Positions 22,190 through 34,093 are shown, counted from the stretch's first letter. The stretch: DNA of 64,000 bases from Allomyces arbusculus (GCA_027604705.1 JADHYV010000020.1:186001-250000), one strand, 5' to 3'. Notes: generated by a model not told the origin, from the sequence alone. Numbers and translations: made by a program.

Positions 22190-22726
22190 TCTGGGGCTTA
22201 CAAAGCCTGTCCCCAAAGGTTCTCTTTTGCTGGCATGTAGCCTGCATATGCGGCTTTCTAATACAGTTTCTTCGCTTTTCAGGATAATTCAATGCCATTT
22301 CTTGGTACTGTGTTATGATTTGAGGTGAAAGGCCTTTGGGATGCAAATACTAGGGAATAATGTATTGACCCAGATGTGAGTTTCAAAACGGAGCTTCATT
22401 CGATACAAAAAGGCCCAAACTCGAACCTTGCCAGCCGTGCCTTGTGGGACGTCACGCGCACGGCCTCAGGCACGGCACAGCGCGCAAAGGAAACGTGTGA
22501 ACAGGGACACTCAACACCAGCAGCCATTACGCGTGGGCCCAGGAACCGACTTATTGGTCCGACCTGACGCCATGCCCTGCCACTCAGCAAGCGCCCACCA
22601 CTCCAACGCGGGAGAATAGCTAGTCGTCCAGCCGGATAGCATCGAGTGCCGGAATCATTGACTCCCATAACCGCAGCGACTAGAGAGCATCGCAAAAACA
22701 AGAATCTCCAGTCAGTCAACAAGCAA

Positions 22727-22739
22727 CCCCCCCCCCCCC
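22727..22739. repeat. 13-base C homopolymer
   Basis: Thirteen C on the plus strand lie seven bases beyond the stop codon of the SNX4 gene, on its 3' side. Confidence 0.95.
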
Positions 22740-22746
22740 GTGCGAC

Positions 22747-24770
22747 TCACGACCCACGCGTCGGCTCCATCCACCCATCGGTACGTACGCGCTCAAAGTA
22801 CTCAATCTGGCCGTCAGCATAATCCGAGAAAATCTCCTTGAAGTCGGCACTCCGCGCAGCCTGGAAATAATCCACTTCCTTGGCGACCGCGTCTGATGTG
22901 GCCACATGGTCGTCCCGCGCCGCATCGACCGCCGCGTGCGCGTCGCGTACCTTAGCCTCGAGCCGTGCGACTTTGTCGGCCTTGGGTGTCCCGCGCGCGC
23001 CCGCATCGGCACCGCTAATCTCCTCGTATTTTTCCTTGAAGAACGCGCCCGCCGAACTCGACGCGGCCACCGCCGCACTGAGCAGACCACCACCGGCAGC
23101 GGGCGCAGCGGGCGCTGATGGTGCGGATGCGCCGTTCCCACCGCGCGCCTTGTCGAGTTCCGCGACGGCTGCAGCGAGCGCAGCCTCGCAATTCTCAAAA
23201 TGCGCGTGCTTGGCGTCGCGTGCGCGCACGGCCTGTCGCACGGCCGCGCAGTATGCGAGGTAGTCGCGCACGTGCGACGTGAAATCAACGTCTTCACGGT
23301 GCGTGCATGCAGCCGTGGCCTGCGCGACCTCGTAGACAACGGCGCCGACGTGCGTGAGTGCTTCGGTGAGGTCGGGCTCGAGTACGCCGAGCGCCGTCAG
23401 TCCCGCAGCCACGTCGGCGAGTTCATGCTCGAGATCGAGATGCTTTTTGATGACGCGGTTCGTGAGCCGCTCGAGCGTGTGCAGGTGGTCGTCGAGCCGC
23501 GCCATGGTCTCGCGCGTGTGCGTGAACCGGTCATCTGGGCGCTTGTGCTTGGCGTGCGTTGAGGTGGAGGTGAAGGGAAGCAGCGTGCTCGACAGGTTCT
23601 CGAGCACGCCCGTGTCGTTGCTCTTCTTGGGCGGCTTGGACGCGTCGAGGATCTGGGATGATGCGATTGTGAGTGCGGGGAAGCGGAGCAAAAAGTTGAG
23701 AAGCGGAGAATACACGGACCCAGTCGGGCATGGTCAGGAACCGGCGCACGTCAACGCTGGTCTGGAGGACCGGGTGGCGAACAATGCGGTGGAGGAAGCG
23801 CTGCAGAGACAAGCGACGCTTCTCGACAAACTCGGCACTAAACCGGTCACCCGTAATGTACTCTACAGTTTGGGGCGCGTTAGATCCCAGTCGCGTTCCC
23901 CCATCAAAGAGCGGGCCCAAAAACGGACCCATGCGGTGCTTGTCGGGCAACGGGCACACGATCGCGGTCGGGTACTCATTGACGAGCAAGCCGTGCAGCC
24001 ACACGAAGTCCGTGAACCGGCGACGCACAGCGTGCGTGGATCCGCGTGCGAGGTCGCGTGTCGAGACAAGGTACGAGACGTAGGCATCCTTAAGCCCTTC
24101 GCCGTGTTTTTGCGGGTCGTCAATGGTGACCTCATAAGGGGACCGCGCGGCACTGAGCAGGTGGAACGACGTGAGCAAGTCGTTGTTGCCGATGCTGCTT
24201 GGGGGCGCTGGCAATGGCGGCGCTGGAGGGGCTGGCGGCGGCGCGATCGGGTCGCCTGCCAACAGCGACGTGGCACCAAGGCCAGTGGGCGCCGGTGGAG
24301 ACGGGATCGAGGGATGGTCGAGGAGTTGTGCAGACCGTTGGGGTGGCGACGCGAGCGAGGTGGTCGGCACGAATCCTGGCGCGCCGCGAGTTGCTGGCGC
24401 ATCTGTGTCGCCGCGTGCGGGTCCGGGCCCCATGTCGACAAACGACGAGGGTGCCTCCTGAAGAGTGACGCGGAGCAGGCGGAATATTTAGCGTGCATCG
24501 TGATGACGTTTTGGCGCGGACACATGGCTTGGCAGCGGCACGCACCTGGAGCGGCGACGGCGGGCCCGATGCAGACCAAGGGGACCGTAGCGACAAGGAC
24601 CCGGAGCGGGCCGTCGCGGCAGCGGCGGCAGTAGCGGTGGAGAGGGGCGGTGGGGGCGACGAGAGCGGGTCGCGTGGGACCGGGACCGGTGCGGGCGCAT
24701 GCGGGTCGGCGTTGGCGTGGTCGTGGTCGAGGTCCCAGACCACCTCAGAAAAGCCGTCGAGATCCTCCAT
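22747..24770 (-). CDS. SNX4: Sorting nexin Snx4/Atg24 (PX-BAR)
   Basis: Membrane-binding sorting nexin for endosome-to-Golgi recycling and selective autophagy. Exons, 5' to 3', are 24546-24770, 23929-24457, 23720-23862 and 22747-23652 (600 aa), with introns of 88, 66 and 67 bp. The PX domain is near 183-300 (YEVTIDDPQKHGEGLKDAY, RRRFTDFVWLHGLL, LPDKHRMEYITGDRF, LQRFLHRIVRHPVL). The junction HRM-EYITGDRF restores the Snx4 consensus. The BAR-type coiled coil runs from about 320 to the end. Its late segment ADFKEIFSDYADGQIEYFER matches the family. Two introns use GTCCGT donors. The 66-bp intron has no in-frame stop, so its retention would add 22 residues inside the PX domain. An upstream in-frame ATG at 24845 would add 25 residues. 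Confidence 0.92.
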
Positions 24771-25144
24771 CTTGGCGTGCGGGGCGAGCTGGCGGTGCGG
24801 GTGCGGGCAGTAGTGTGTTGTTCGCGTCGGAGATGGCGCGTGCAATGAGGTTGTCGACGGCGACGACGAGCTCGGCAGCGGCAGCAGGGGTAGCTTGACG
24901 TCTTGACGTCAAGGCACACCAGCAGCAAGAGCGCGCGTCGCGGTCACGCCGGGCCGGGGATGTCAAGCACATCAGGTTATTAGGGCTTCATATGAAGCCA
25001 GCGATACCACACGTGACGCACATTGGCCTGTTGCTCTTGCTCAACGTTGTGCACCACGGCCGCCGTGATCAAGCAAGGCCCACGCCGATCACGACGGCAC
25101 CCGCAATTTGGCCCAACCACCAACTCGCTGCAACGACTCGCACC
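24771..25144. promoter_or_regulatory. Shared divergent promoter region of SNX4 and uL2m
   Basis: A 374-bp interval between two divergent starts. It contains the direct repeat CTTGACGTCTTGACGTCAAGG (two TTGACGTC copies) at about 24896-24914; TGACGTCA is the CRE/ATF bZIP palindrome. No further sites can be supported. Confidence 0.4.
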
Positions 25145-26280
25145 ATGTGGCCGACCCTGGGGGCCGCCGTGCGCGCCACCGCCCGCCCGTCTCCCGCCAA
25201 TGTCGCGCTCGCTGCGGCTCTGCGCCCAGCAGTGACCCGCCCGCTCGCCGCGCCCTTGGCCGCCGCCACGCTCTCGGCATCGCGCACCCGTTCGACGCTC
25301 GCCCGTTCCGATGGTCGCTTCATCCGCTACAAGCCCGTCACCAACGGTCTGCGCCACAAGCGCGACGTTGACATGGACGCGCTCGGCGTTTGGCAGGGCG
25401 AGCCCGAGCCGTCGCTTGTCGTCATCAAGAAGCGCAGCGGCGGTCGTAACCACCACGGACGCATCACCGTCCGTGGTCGCGGTGGTGGCCCACTGCGTGT
25501 GATTCGCCAAGTTGATTTCTTGCGCCGCACGCCTGGGCCGCAAACGGTCCAGCGCATCGAGTTTGACCCTTTTCGGTCGGCCTTCCTCGCCCTTCTCAAG
25601 CACAACACGACGGGCAAGCTGTCCTACATTATTGCGCCACAGGGCGTCAAGGCTGGCGACGTGCTCTACTCGTACCGCACGGGCATCCCCGAGGAACTCG
25701 CCAACGCTGAGCCGGGCATGGCCTCGCCCGTGATCCAGGTCGGCAACTGCCTCCAGATCAAGGACATTCCCGTCGGCACCACCATCCACTGCATTGGGCT
25801 GCGCCGCTGGGGGCCCGCCATCATGTGCCGCTCGGCCGGGTCCTCGGGCCAGGTCATTTCCACGAGCAACGACGGCTACGCACAGATTCGTTTGCAGTCG
25901 GGCGAAGTGCGCCTGATCCACGTTCGCTGCGTCGCCACGGTTCGTCTCTCTCCTCTCCCACCACCACATCGAATTCGCGAACGTGTACACTCAAATTGAC
26001 TCTTTCTTGCACCTCATAGATCGGCTCGGCCTCCAACCCCGACTGGATGCACCGCGTCCTCGGGTCCGCCGGTGCCAGCCGCAACCGCGGCCGTCGCCCG
26101 AAAGTGCGTGGTGTCGCCAAGAACCCGTCGGACCATCCGCACGGTGGTGGTGAAGGTAAGACCAAGGGTAAGATCCCCGTCACGCCGTGGGGTGTGCCCA
26201 CCAAGGGTTACAAGACGCGTCGCAAGGCCAAGCCGACGTGGTGGATTGTCAAGGAGCGGCCGCGCGGCAAGAACAAGTAA
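25145..26280 (+). CDS. RML2: Mitochondrial ribosomal protein uL2m
   Basis: Large-subunit mitoribosomal protein of the bacterial L2 family, near the peptidyl-transferase centre. Exons are 25145-25939 and 26020-26280 with an 80-bp intron (351 aa). The N-terminus from ATG 25145 is Arg/Ala-rich and acid-free for over 50 residues, as expected of a mitochondrial presequence; this and the CACCATG context decided the start. Core motifs are [44 protein letters not shown], and after the intron [20 protein letters not shown]. The last contains the conserved functional histidine region. The junction reads [13 protein letters not shown], continuous with the family. Confidence 0.95.
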
Positions 26281-26968
26281 GGTCGCTTGCCAGTCGAGGT
26301 CGAGTTTTGGTTTGCGTTTTGTTTCTCTAGTGCCGAAATGAAATACTTACGTATGCTTGTCTACCATTTCTCGCCCCTCTCCGCCCTGTCGCATCGTGTG
26401 CTCGAGATTCATTCGATCGCTGGAGCGCGACGCGGAGGGCGAGATAGCCAACGCTTGAACCCAGCACCTTGGGAGCTTTTCGCGAACGGCCACTAACTGG
26501 CAGGACACTCTTTCTGATGGTGCGCACGCCGTGCCCCGGGAAGCGGAACCACTCCCCCACATTTGATCAAATGAAGTGGCACGCAAGGCGCCGGTGCCAC
26601 CCGACACGAGCGCAGCATCGTTAGTTGGTCCCAGTCACAGATAAAATCATGCCCCGTTGAGTCCGCCTTCCGAGCGCGTTGGGACATGAAGGTGCTCCGA
26701 TGGCGCCGCGCGCGTGCGCCCATTCACCAAAGTTTTGGCGACAAGTTGCGCAGGGGTGGATGAAACAGACTGGGTTGGCTGGGGTGCGCGTGCATGCAGG
26801 ATGGGGCCACCGCTGTTTGGGCACTTGGGATAAAACCCGACTCTTGCCTCTCGGCCACTCGCAATCCGATAACATCTCGCTCCACCGACACCGTCGACAA
26901 CAGCGACAATAGCGCTTTGCATCTCCGTTGCACCCGCTGCAACTGTCTTGGACCCGCTGCAACCCATC
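26281..26968. other. Intergenic region between uL2m and the 2OG oxygenase gene
   Basis: 3' UTR of uL2m followed by the upstream region of the next plus-strand gene. No ORF, tRNA or repeat is supported. Confidence 0.55.
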
Positions 26969-28318
26969 ATGACCGTCACTGCCCCTATCGAGCTGAACAA
27001 GGACAATGTCGTCGTTCTCGACTACAACCTCCTGACAGACCCGAGCACCAACTACGCCGACGCCATTGAGGTCGCGTACGGCTCGGGCCCGCAGTGCCTT
27101 GGTGCGTTGAGCGTCACCCGGCCACAGTAGCTGCCGCCTCTGTCGCTCTTGAGTCCGACACTCTGATCATTCACGTCGCTGTAACCAGGCGTGCTCGTCG
27201 TCAAGAACGTTCCCGACCTGGCTGACAAGCGTCTCAAGCTACTCGAGCTCGCGTCCAAGCTCGGCAACCTGCCCAAGTCAGTGCTCGCAAAGGCGCACGA
27301 CCCAGCGACCGAGTGGGTCGGGTGGGACCACGGCACTGAAATTTTCAACGGCAAGCCCGACTTGGCCAAGGGGTCGTTCTACGCGAACCCGCGGTACGAC
27401 GAGCCTGAGACCGATCCCGAAAAGCTGGCCATGTTCCCGGGCATGACGCGGCCGAACCGGTGGTACGTGCGAACACGCATGGTGGTGGAAGCACGGTTGC
27501 CGGCCGACTGCGCGCACGCATCGCACTGAGGAGCTGTGGCACAAACTGACCCATGTCGGCGTCGTGGTAGGCTCCCCGAAGACCTCCCCGAGCTCGAGCC
27601 GGCATTCAAGGCGCTCGCGCAGCTGATCATGTCGGTCGGCACGCACGTCGCGCGTCAAGTCGACAAGTACGCGACGTCGCGCGCGATCGTTGAGTACCCG
27701 GCGCCGCAGTACCTCGAGAAAGTTGTGGCCACATCACGCACGACCAAGGGGCGGCTCCTGCACTACTACCCCGTGTCGACTTTGCCCGAGGCCATGCAGG
27801 CCGCCGCCGACGGCGCCGTCGATAACCTGTGCGGGTGGCACTTTGACAACGGGTCGCTGACGGGCCTCACATCGGCGCTTTATGTCGAGGAACAGCTCGA
27901 TCCGACCACGGGCGAGCTGGTCGCGCTCACGCACGCGCCGGCGCCCACGGACGCGGGCTTATTCATTCGCACGCGCGGTGGCGAGACGGTGCGCGTCGGG
28001 ATCCCGACGGACTGTTTGGCGTTCCAGATTGGCGAGGCACTCGAGTTGTCGACGCAGGGCAAGTTGCGCGCAACCGAGCACTGCGTGTTTGGTGGGAAGC
28101 AGACGCACTTGGCGCGCAACACGCTGGCCGTGTTTTGCCAGGTACGTTGGTGGATGGTTGGAGGGTGAGGTCAGGGAAGATCGCGATTAACCGCTGCTGG
28201 CGGACGCGAACTTGTGTAGCCCGACCTCGACGCACCTGTCACGCCCTCGCTCACGTTTGCCGAGTTCAGCAACAAGGTCTACCTCCAGAACCACGCGCCG
28301 GAGACCAACGAAATGTAG
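26969..28318 (+). CDS. 2-oxoglutarate/Fe(II)-dependent dioxygenase family protein
   Basis: Isopenicillin-N-synthase-like double-stranded beta-helix oxygenase. Exons are 26969-27101, 27189-27462, 27571-28141 and 28220-28318 (358 aa), with introns of 87, 108 and 78 bp, all in phase. The iron ligands are visible as His-x-Asp in CGWHFDNGSLTGLTSALY and the distal His in LRATEHCVFGG. The 2OG-binding Arg is likely in LARNTLAVF. Flanking motifs are QCLGVLVVKNVPDL, KGSFYANPRYDEP, and NRW-LPEDLPELEPAFKAL across intron 2. These match a conserved, mostly uncharacterised group found in plants and lower eukaryotes with the same WHxDxGxLTGLT signature. The substrate is unknown. The next plus-strand gene is acyl-CoA oxidase, but no link is implied. 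Confidence 0.85.
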
Positions 28319-29192
28319 GTGCCGCGCACGAGCACACCTTGGACGAGACAGTGGTGGTTCCTGTCGAGAGAACCTGACTTCAATTATTAGAATGTTGGCC
28401 TCATGTATTGCGTGCCCAGTGCCGTGATGAACACAAATTTTGGCCCATTATTTTCCCCTTCAACGGCAAAGACGCATCCTTCCTGGAGTAACCAACCATC
28501 GCACGACCTGACGCAGTCGTACAGTGGCGGTCACGCAATTCGCACCCTCCCCTCGTTGAACACGTTCTTTGTGATAATTTCATATCGTCAAGTATCCTGA
28601 ACGTCTCCACCCATTTGTGCTCGCGTGGCGATCTCGCAGCTCATAGTGCTCACACTCGACTGCCAGTCATGTCCTCCCCAAGTCCGAGAGCGCGTTTGAC
28701 CTCTTTTCAGTGCCCTTCCACCGCGTTATTGGGAAACGTAACGGTGTGCTGGAGGCTAATGAGCGTGCCTTGTCTCTAGCGCGACGTTCAAGCAGGAAAT
28801 GTCACGAATTGATCACGGTTTGATCAAGCTTGGTCTTCGGTCGTATTTGGGTCAAACCCTAAACCTCAACCTCGGCAGGTTTCCTTAGCGCCTTGACAAC
28901 GCCTAGAACACTTGCGCCCTGCTTCTGCTCGCGCCGCTCCTGCCCGTGTGAAAACGGACAGTTCGGCTCTCTCGCTGCATTTTCCACGTGCTCGCGATTT
29001 GAAAAGTCGTCTGGGATGCGCCCCACGCTCGCATCACTATGGCCGGATCATGGGCAACCGCGACCCGGAAGGGACGCTGGGATCGCGGTTCATGGCGATC
29101 GCAACGACCCCTTCTGACCGCGAACGGCCTGTTCTCTCCGTGCACAAAAACGACCCACACCCTCGCGCAGCGACGACCACGACGCTGCAACC
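28319..29192. other. Intergenic region upstream of acyl-CoA oxidase
   Basis: 870 bp with lower GC in the first 500 bp. No coding sequence, RNA or repeat is supported. The C-rich last 200 bp may be a 5' leader. Confidence 0.5.
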
Positions 29193-31755
29193 ATGACGAA
29201 CACGACCACGACCATGATCGCCGCGCCGAACCGCGAAATGGCGGCGCTTGCCGAGGAGCGCGCCGCGCCGGCGTTCCCCATCCGCGACATGACCTACTTC
29301 CTCGACGGCGGCAAGGACACGACCGAGGTGCGCACGGCATGATCGGCAACGACGACAAGCAAGCGTGGAAGAGTCGCACTGACGACGTGGGCCGAATTCG
29401 TTCAGCTCAAGGAAAAGTTCATGCTCGAGCTCGAGCGCGACCCGGTCTGGCGCAAGGACGACTGGCCCAACCTGACGCTGCCGGAAATGCGCGAGCGGAC
29501 GATGCAAAAGACTCGGTTTATTGTCAACTTTTTGGCCAACGAACCGGTCCACATTTTCCGTGCGCGTATGGCTGTGATTTCAACCGTCGATCCCGGATTC
29601 TGGACGCGTCTTGGTGTTCATGTGCGTATCCGTCCGCGACTGCTTGTCTCTCCTGCGGCCTGGTCGTGCTCCAACGCCATGGGTGGATAGGCCGGTGAGC
29701 GCAGGAAGGGCAACTAATTCACGCGCGGTGATGGTCGCCGTGGCCGTGATTCGTGTAGTACGGCCTGTTTTTCGGCGCGCTGCAGTCGCAGGCAACCTCG
29801 AGCCAAATGGCCTACTGGGTCTCCAAGGGAGCGCTCGCGTTGAACGGCATGTTTGGGTGCTTCTGCATGACAGAGCAGGGCCACGGGAGTAATGTCCAGG
29901 CGCTGGAGACGACGGCGACGTTCGACGAGGCCTCGGACGAGTTTGTGATCCACACGCCGTCGTTGACGGCCACGAAATGGTGGATTGGCGGTGCTGCGCA
30001 CACCGCCACGCACGGTGCCGTCTACGCGCAGCTTATTGTGCGCGGGAAGCGCCATGGTGTCAAGGTGTTCGTCGTCCCGTTGCGCGATCCCAAGGCGGGG
30101 ACGTTGCTGCCGGGAATCGCCATCGGCGACTGTGGCAAGAAGTTTGGCCGTGACGGCATTGACAACGGGTACTTTTCGCGTCTTTTCATTTTTTCTGCGT
30201 CTTTTATGGATTTAGAATGCCTTTTTAGCGAAAGTGGAAACTGATTCCAAGGTGATGGTGACCTCGGCGTGTAGTTGGATCCAGTTCACCAACGTGCGCA
30301 TCCCGCGGTCCTACATGCTCATGAAGCACACGCAGGTGAAGCGCGACGGCACCGTCGTTGACCCGCCCCTCGCGCAGCTCTCGTACGGCGCGTTGATCCA
30401 GGGCCGTGTGGCCATGGTCGTCGACTCGGGCAACACGGCCAAGAAGGCGCTCACTATCGCCATCCGGTACGGCGCGATCCGGCGTCAATTCGCGTCGCCC
30501 GGTGCCGACCAGGAGACCAAGCTGCTCGACTACACGATTCACCAGCACCGCTTGCTGCCGCTGCTCGCGCAAACGTTTGCGATGCACTTTGCCGGCCGCG
30601 AGGTCGATGCCATGTACACGGCGCTCATGGAGCAGCTCGACTCGGTGCAGCCGGGCCAGGATATGACGACCGTGCTCGAGACGCTCAAGGAGACGCACGC
30701 GACCTCGGCCGGGCTCAAGGCCTACTGCACGTGGACGACGCTCAACTTGATTGAGCAGTGCCGCCAGACGCTCGGTGGCCATGGGTACTCGGAGTACACG
30801 GGTCTCGCGCCCATGCTCAAGGACTGGGCCGTGCAGTGCACGTGGGAGGGTGACAATACGGTGCGTTGCACAGCAAATTTGGGGTGGACTCAGGAGTACA
30901 CGACGCCAACTAACCTCAGATTGCTTTCTCTTCTCAATTCAGGTCCTCACGCTCCAGCTCGGTCGCTTCCTCGTCGGCTGCTGCCGCGAGGCCATCGCCG
31001 CCAAGACCAAGGGCACGCGCGCCAAGCTCGGCGCTGGTGTCGCCTACCTCGGGCAGATGCCCGAGATCTTGAAGCGCGTGTGCCCCGTGCCCGTCGACAC
31101 TTCGTCGGGCGAGGTCACGGACGCTATGGCCGTCCTCGACCCGTCCATCCTGCGCACGGCGTTCGAGGTGGCCGCCGCGTGCGCGGTCGCCAAGGCGACG
31201 CGCGAATTCGAGGCCGCGCTCAGCAAGCACATGCAGGGTGTTTCAGCGACCAACAAGAAGGCGCGTGCCGCGGCAACGGAGCGCGCGCACGAGGACTCGG
31301 CGCACGCGCGTTTCGTGGCCGCCAAGACGCACTCGATGGGTTACCTGTTTGGCAAGTTTGTCGACGGTGTCGCCAAGGCGCCTGCTGACTTGGCCGCGCC
31401 GTTGCACCGCCTCGTCCAGCTGTACGGTGCGCACGCCATCACCGAGCACGCTGGCGTCTTCCTGACGTCGGGCTACCTGACGGCAGCGCACGTGAGTGCC
31501 GTGCAGACGGCCATGAACGCGCTCTTGCGCGATGTCCGCAAGGACGCGGTCCCTCTCGTGGATGCGTTCAACTTGACGGACTTCGTAGTCGGGTCGCCGT
31601 TTGGCGCCAAGGACGGTAACATTTACGAACGTTACTTTGAGCGTGTCACCAAGCTCAACCCGCCGCTGCCCAAGGCTCCCTACTTTGAATCGACGATCAA
31701 GCCACTGCTCGAGCGCGGGATCTTGGACGAGGAGTACCCGGAGCTCGAAGACTAA
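29193..31755 (+). CDS. ACOX1: Acyl-CoA oxidase
   Basis: FAD enzyme of peroxisomal beta-oxidation that converts acyl-CoA to trans-2-enoyl-CoA and makes H2O2. Exons are 29193-29327, 29406-29621, 29759-30168, 30275-30860 and 30943-31755 (719 aa). Introns are 78, 137, 106 and 82 bp. Motifs in order: ELERDPVWRKDDW; RLGVH-YGLFFGALQSQAT across intron 2; MTEQGHGSNVQALETTATFD (FAD/acyl pocket); KWWIGGAAHTATHGAVYAQL; and GIDNG-WIQFTNVRIPRSYML across intron 3. They are followed by YGAIRRQF, a CRQTLGGHGYS motif close to the catalytic Glu region, and WEGDNT-VLTLQLGRFLVG across intron 4. The protein ends LED, with no PTS1 tripeptide. Import would need an internal signal, as in yeast Pox1. Confidence 0.95.
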
Positions 31756-32326
31756 GGGGCCGCTCGTTCTTGCGGCGTGATGCCGCAATTTTGATTAGTT
31801 TTCACGGTCGCAAAGAGGGAGGGGCCCTCGCGGCCGCCCGTAATGGCAGCGCGGCCGGTGGGGTGGGGGGAGGGCCAGTGCGTGTTTCGTCTTGTCATTC
31901 ATTCATTTTATACAAAGTGCGAAATATGCGTTTGGTTGCTGCCTCTGGTTTGATGCGTTTTGAAGCAACGTTGGTTTGCCGCCTCCATCATTATTCAACA
32001 TGTGACCGCGTGCGTCCACCTCAGCCGTGCTTCAATCAAGATCATGTTCCGCGCCGTTGACGACGTTGACAGTTCGTGCGCGGCCGACCTGCAATTCCAT
32101 GGGCCCGGCACGACCGACGCGCAACATCTTGCTGCAAAGCTCGGCCAAGATGCAGGTAAGCGCGCCGATTCTGTTCACGAACCCATTCGCGACAGTCACC
32201 CGCGATTCATTTACGAGGCGCACATGAATATGTATATGGTTTGCTAGCGTTATAATTGACACAGAGGGAGACACAACAGAGCAGCAAGATTCCATGTTGC
32301 GACGCGTATTCAACACAATGCGAAAA
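31756..32326. other. Convergent intergenic region
   Basis: Lies between the stops of acyl-CoA oxidase and the RBM42 gene. A 67-codon plus-strand frame from ATG 32044 exists, but it has no family signal and overlaps likely UTR. GA-rich and AT-richer than the genes; nothing else seen. Confidence 0.5.
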
Positions 32327-33390
32327 CTAGAATCCACGGCGCATCTTTTGCTTCTTGACCTCGATGTTGCGGTCTTGCCAGGTCGACTTGCGCAGCTTGA
32401 CGGGCCGGCTGCCAAGGTACTTGTCTATCAATTAATGAAATGTCGCGATCAGTCGTGGTCCGGAAAGGCATGGAGCGGTCACAAATAAAGAAAGAGCTGA
32501 CGCACTGTTGTAGTCGCGGAACGCACGCGTGTAGTCGTCGGCGTTCATGAAGCTCACAAACCCGTAGCCTTTCGACTTGCCGGCCTTGTCCTTGACGACA
32601 TAAGCACGTTGGAAGGACTCGTACTTGCCAAACGCTGTCTCGAGCATGGCGGTCGTGACTTCGGGGCCCAAGTCGCCGACAAACAGCCGGAAGTCGTCTG
32701 GAGGCGAGGGCAAGAGGGGATCAGGCTAACGTTGATGACTAATTGCGATCAAAAACGCAACATACTGTCTGGCCAATCCTCGAGCGACTTGTCCTCCCAT
32801 ACTTGGCCAGCAGCGTACCGCAGCACGCGCTTCTTCTTTGCAGGAGGCCCACTCGGCTCCGCATCGGCGGATGCGGCTGCTCCGCTCGCGCTCGCAGCAG
32901 GAGCACTTGAACTCGTCGCTGCTGCAACCGCTTTGGATGGCGCGGTTGGTGGTGGGAGAGGTGTTGCCGAGCCAGACTCCATTTCAGCGTGCTTGCGGAC
33001 CGTCCCCCGCTTCACATCATTCGATGCCGGCGCTGCAGATGTCGACTTCGCCGCCGTCGTGGTTGCAGTAACAGCGGCTGCGGTCGTCGACTTGGTGGTC
33101 TTGGGCTTGGAGCTGGACGCAGTCGACTTGCCCTTTTTACTCTCGGTCTTGACAATGACCGAATCGAGATCGACGGGCACCGAGGCTGTCGTGGCGGCGG
33201 TGGTGGTGGTGGCGGGCGTGGCAGAGCCATAATAGTATTGAGCATAATAGGCAGCGTAGGCCGGGTCGGCCATCATTTGCGCATAGTATGCTGCGTACGC
33301 GTCGTCGGTATGGGCGGGCGGGTAGGTCGTGGAAGGGGTACTGGCGCTCGCGCCAGCACCAGGCGGAAGGGGTGCGCCAGGATACGACAT
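32327..33390 (-). CDS. RBM42: RBM42-type RNA-binding protein (single RRM)
   Basis: Splicing-associated RRM protein. Exons, 5' to 3', are 32766-33390, 32506-32697 and 32327-32424 (304 aa), with introns of 68 and 81 bp. The first 180 residues are Ala/Ser/Thr-rich with Tyr-rich repeats (AYAAYYAQMM, AYAAYYAQYYYG). Then comes the conserved approach QVWEDKSLEDWPDN. The RRM starts DFRLFVGDLGPEV (RNP2-like) and contains KGYGFVSF (RNP1). The last exon carries KYLGSRPVKLRKSTWQDRN, the signature RBM42 ending. All three junctions restore the consensus. An upstream GTG-initiated extension is open, but the first ATG in frame is 33390. Confidence 0.92.
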
Positions 33391-34093
33391 GGGTGGTGGG
33401 TGTTGCGGGCTCGGCAGGCGGTGGGAAAGCGAGGCTACAGCAGGGCAATGGATTGCAGCAAGTTGGATCGTGTCGTCGTCGCTGGTCGCAGCGTCGTGCG
33501 GTTGGCTCACGGATGACGACGAAAGTTATGCGGCTGAATGAGTGGGAACGACTACTTTGCGGTAGGGGCGAGCAGGTGATCGACTGAGAGAGCCGTGATG
33601 GACCTGGCAGCGTGCGGTAACTCGGCAGATAGGCCTTTTCGTCCACCAGGCTCCGCCAGGTTACGCCGTTTCACGTTTGCCAACACGGCGCATTGCGTTT
33701 GCGTTTCGCTGCCTTTCGCTGATCATGCCTGGGTCTTTCGCGCCTTTCGCTGCATCGTCGCCACACGCCACGGCGCCACGCCACACCCCGCCGGCTGGCC
33801 TTGCAACTCCAACCAAACGTTCATCGCGCCCAGGCCGACAACCACCAACACGCCGACGACGACGACAACGACGGCGAAGGCAACCTCACGAGGCACCAAC
33901 ACATCGCGCTGCCGCACGAGCAAGATCTTATAGTCTACGCACGCGCGCACCTGCTGCGGTCTGGCGCCCGACAAGGACCCGCTGACGAACCCGCCGACCA
34001 TCGTCACGAACAACAGCCTCCTGGACGCAAGCATCCACCAAGCGTCGCCTGCACCCGAACCGAGCCCGACTGAGCAACAGCTAGAACCACGCC
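33391..34093. promoter_or_regulatory. Divergent spacer between RBM42 and the Bem1-like gene
   Basis: 703 bp carrying both promoters; C-rich near the plus-strand start. No motif can be named with confidence. Confidence 0.4.

Larger units (their letters stand above)
20582..22746. other. 2.1-kb gene-free stretch between convergent genes
   Basis: Both flanking genes end here, which is unusually long for a 3'-3' interval in this window. The first 600 bp are pyrimidine-rich (T/C runs) and may be the phosphatase 3' UTR. A TATA-like TATATATAAA is at 21155-21164. A short coiled-coil-like coding fragment lies at 22043-22189. The rest is less GC-rich than the genes. No complete gene, tRNA or element with terminal repeats was found. 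Confidence 0.5.

Noticed and set aside
26446-26470. Minus-strand GGGTTCAAG resembling a tRNA T-arm
   Set aside because: T-stem does not pair and no cloverleaf can be folded by eye.
32044-32247. 67-codon plus-strand ORF between ACOX and RBM42
   Set aside because: No family signal, lies in likely 3' UTR of convergent genes, ends in low-complexity Met/Tyr.
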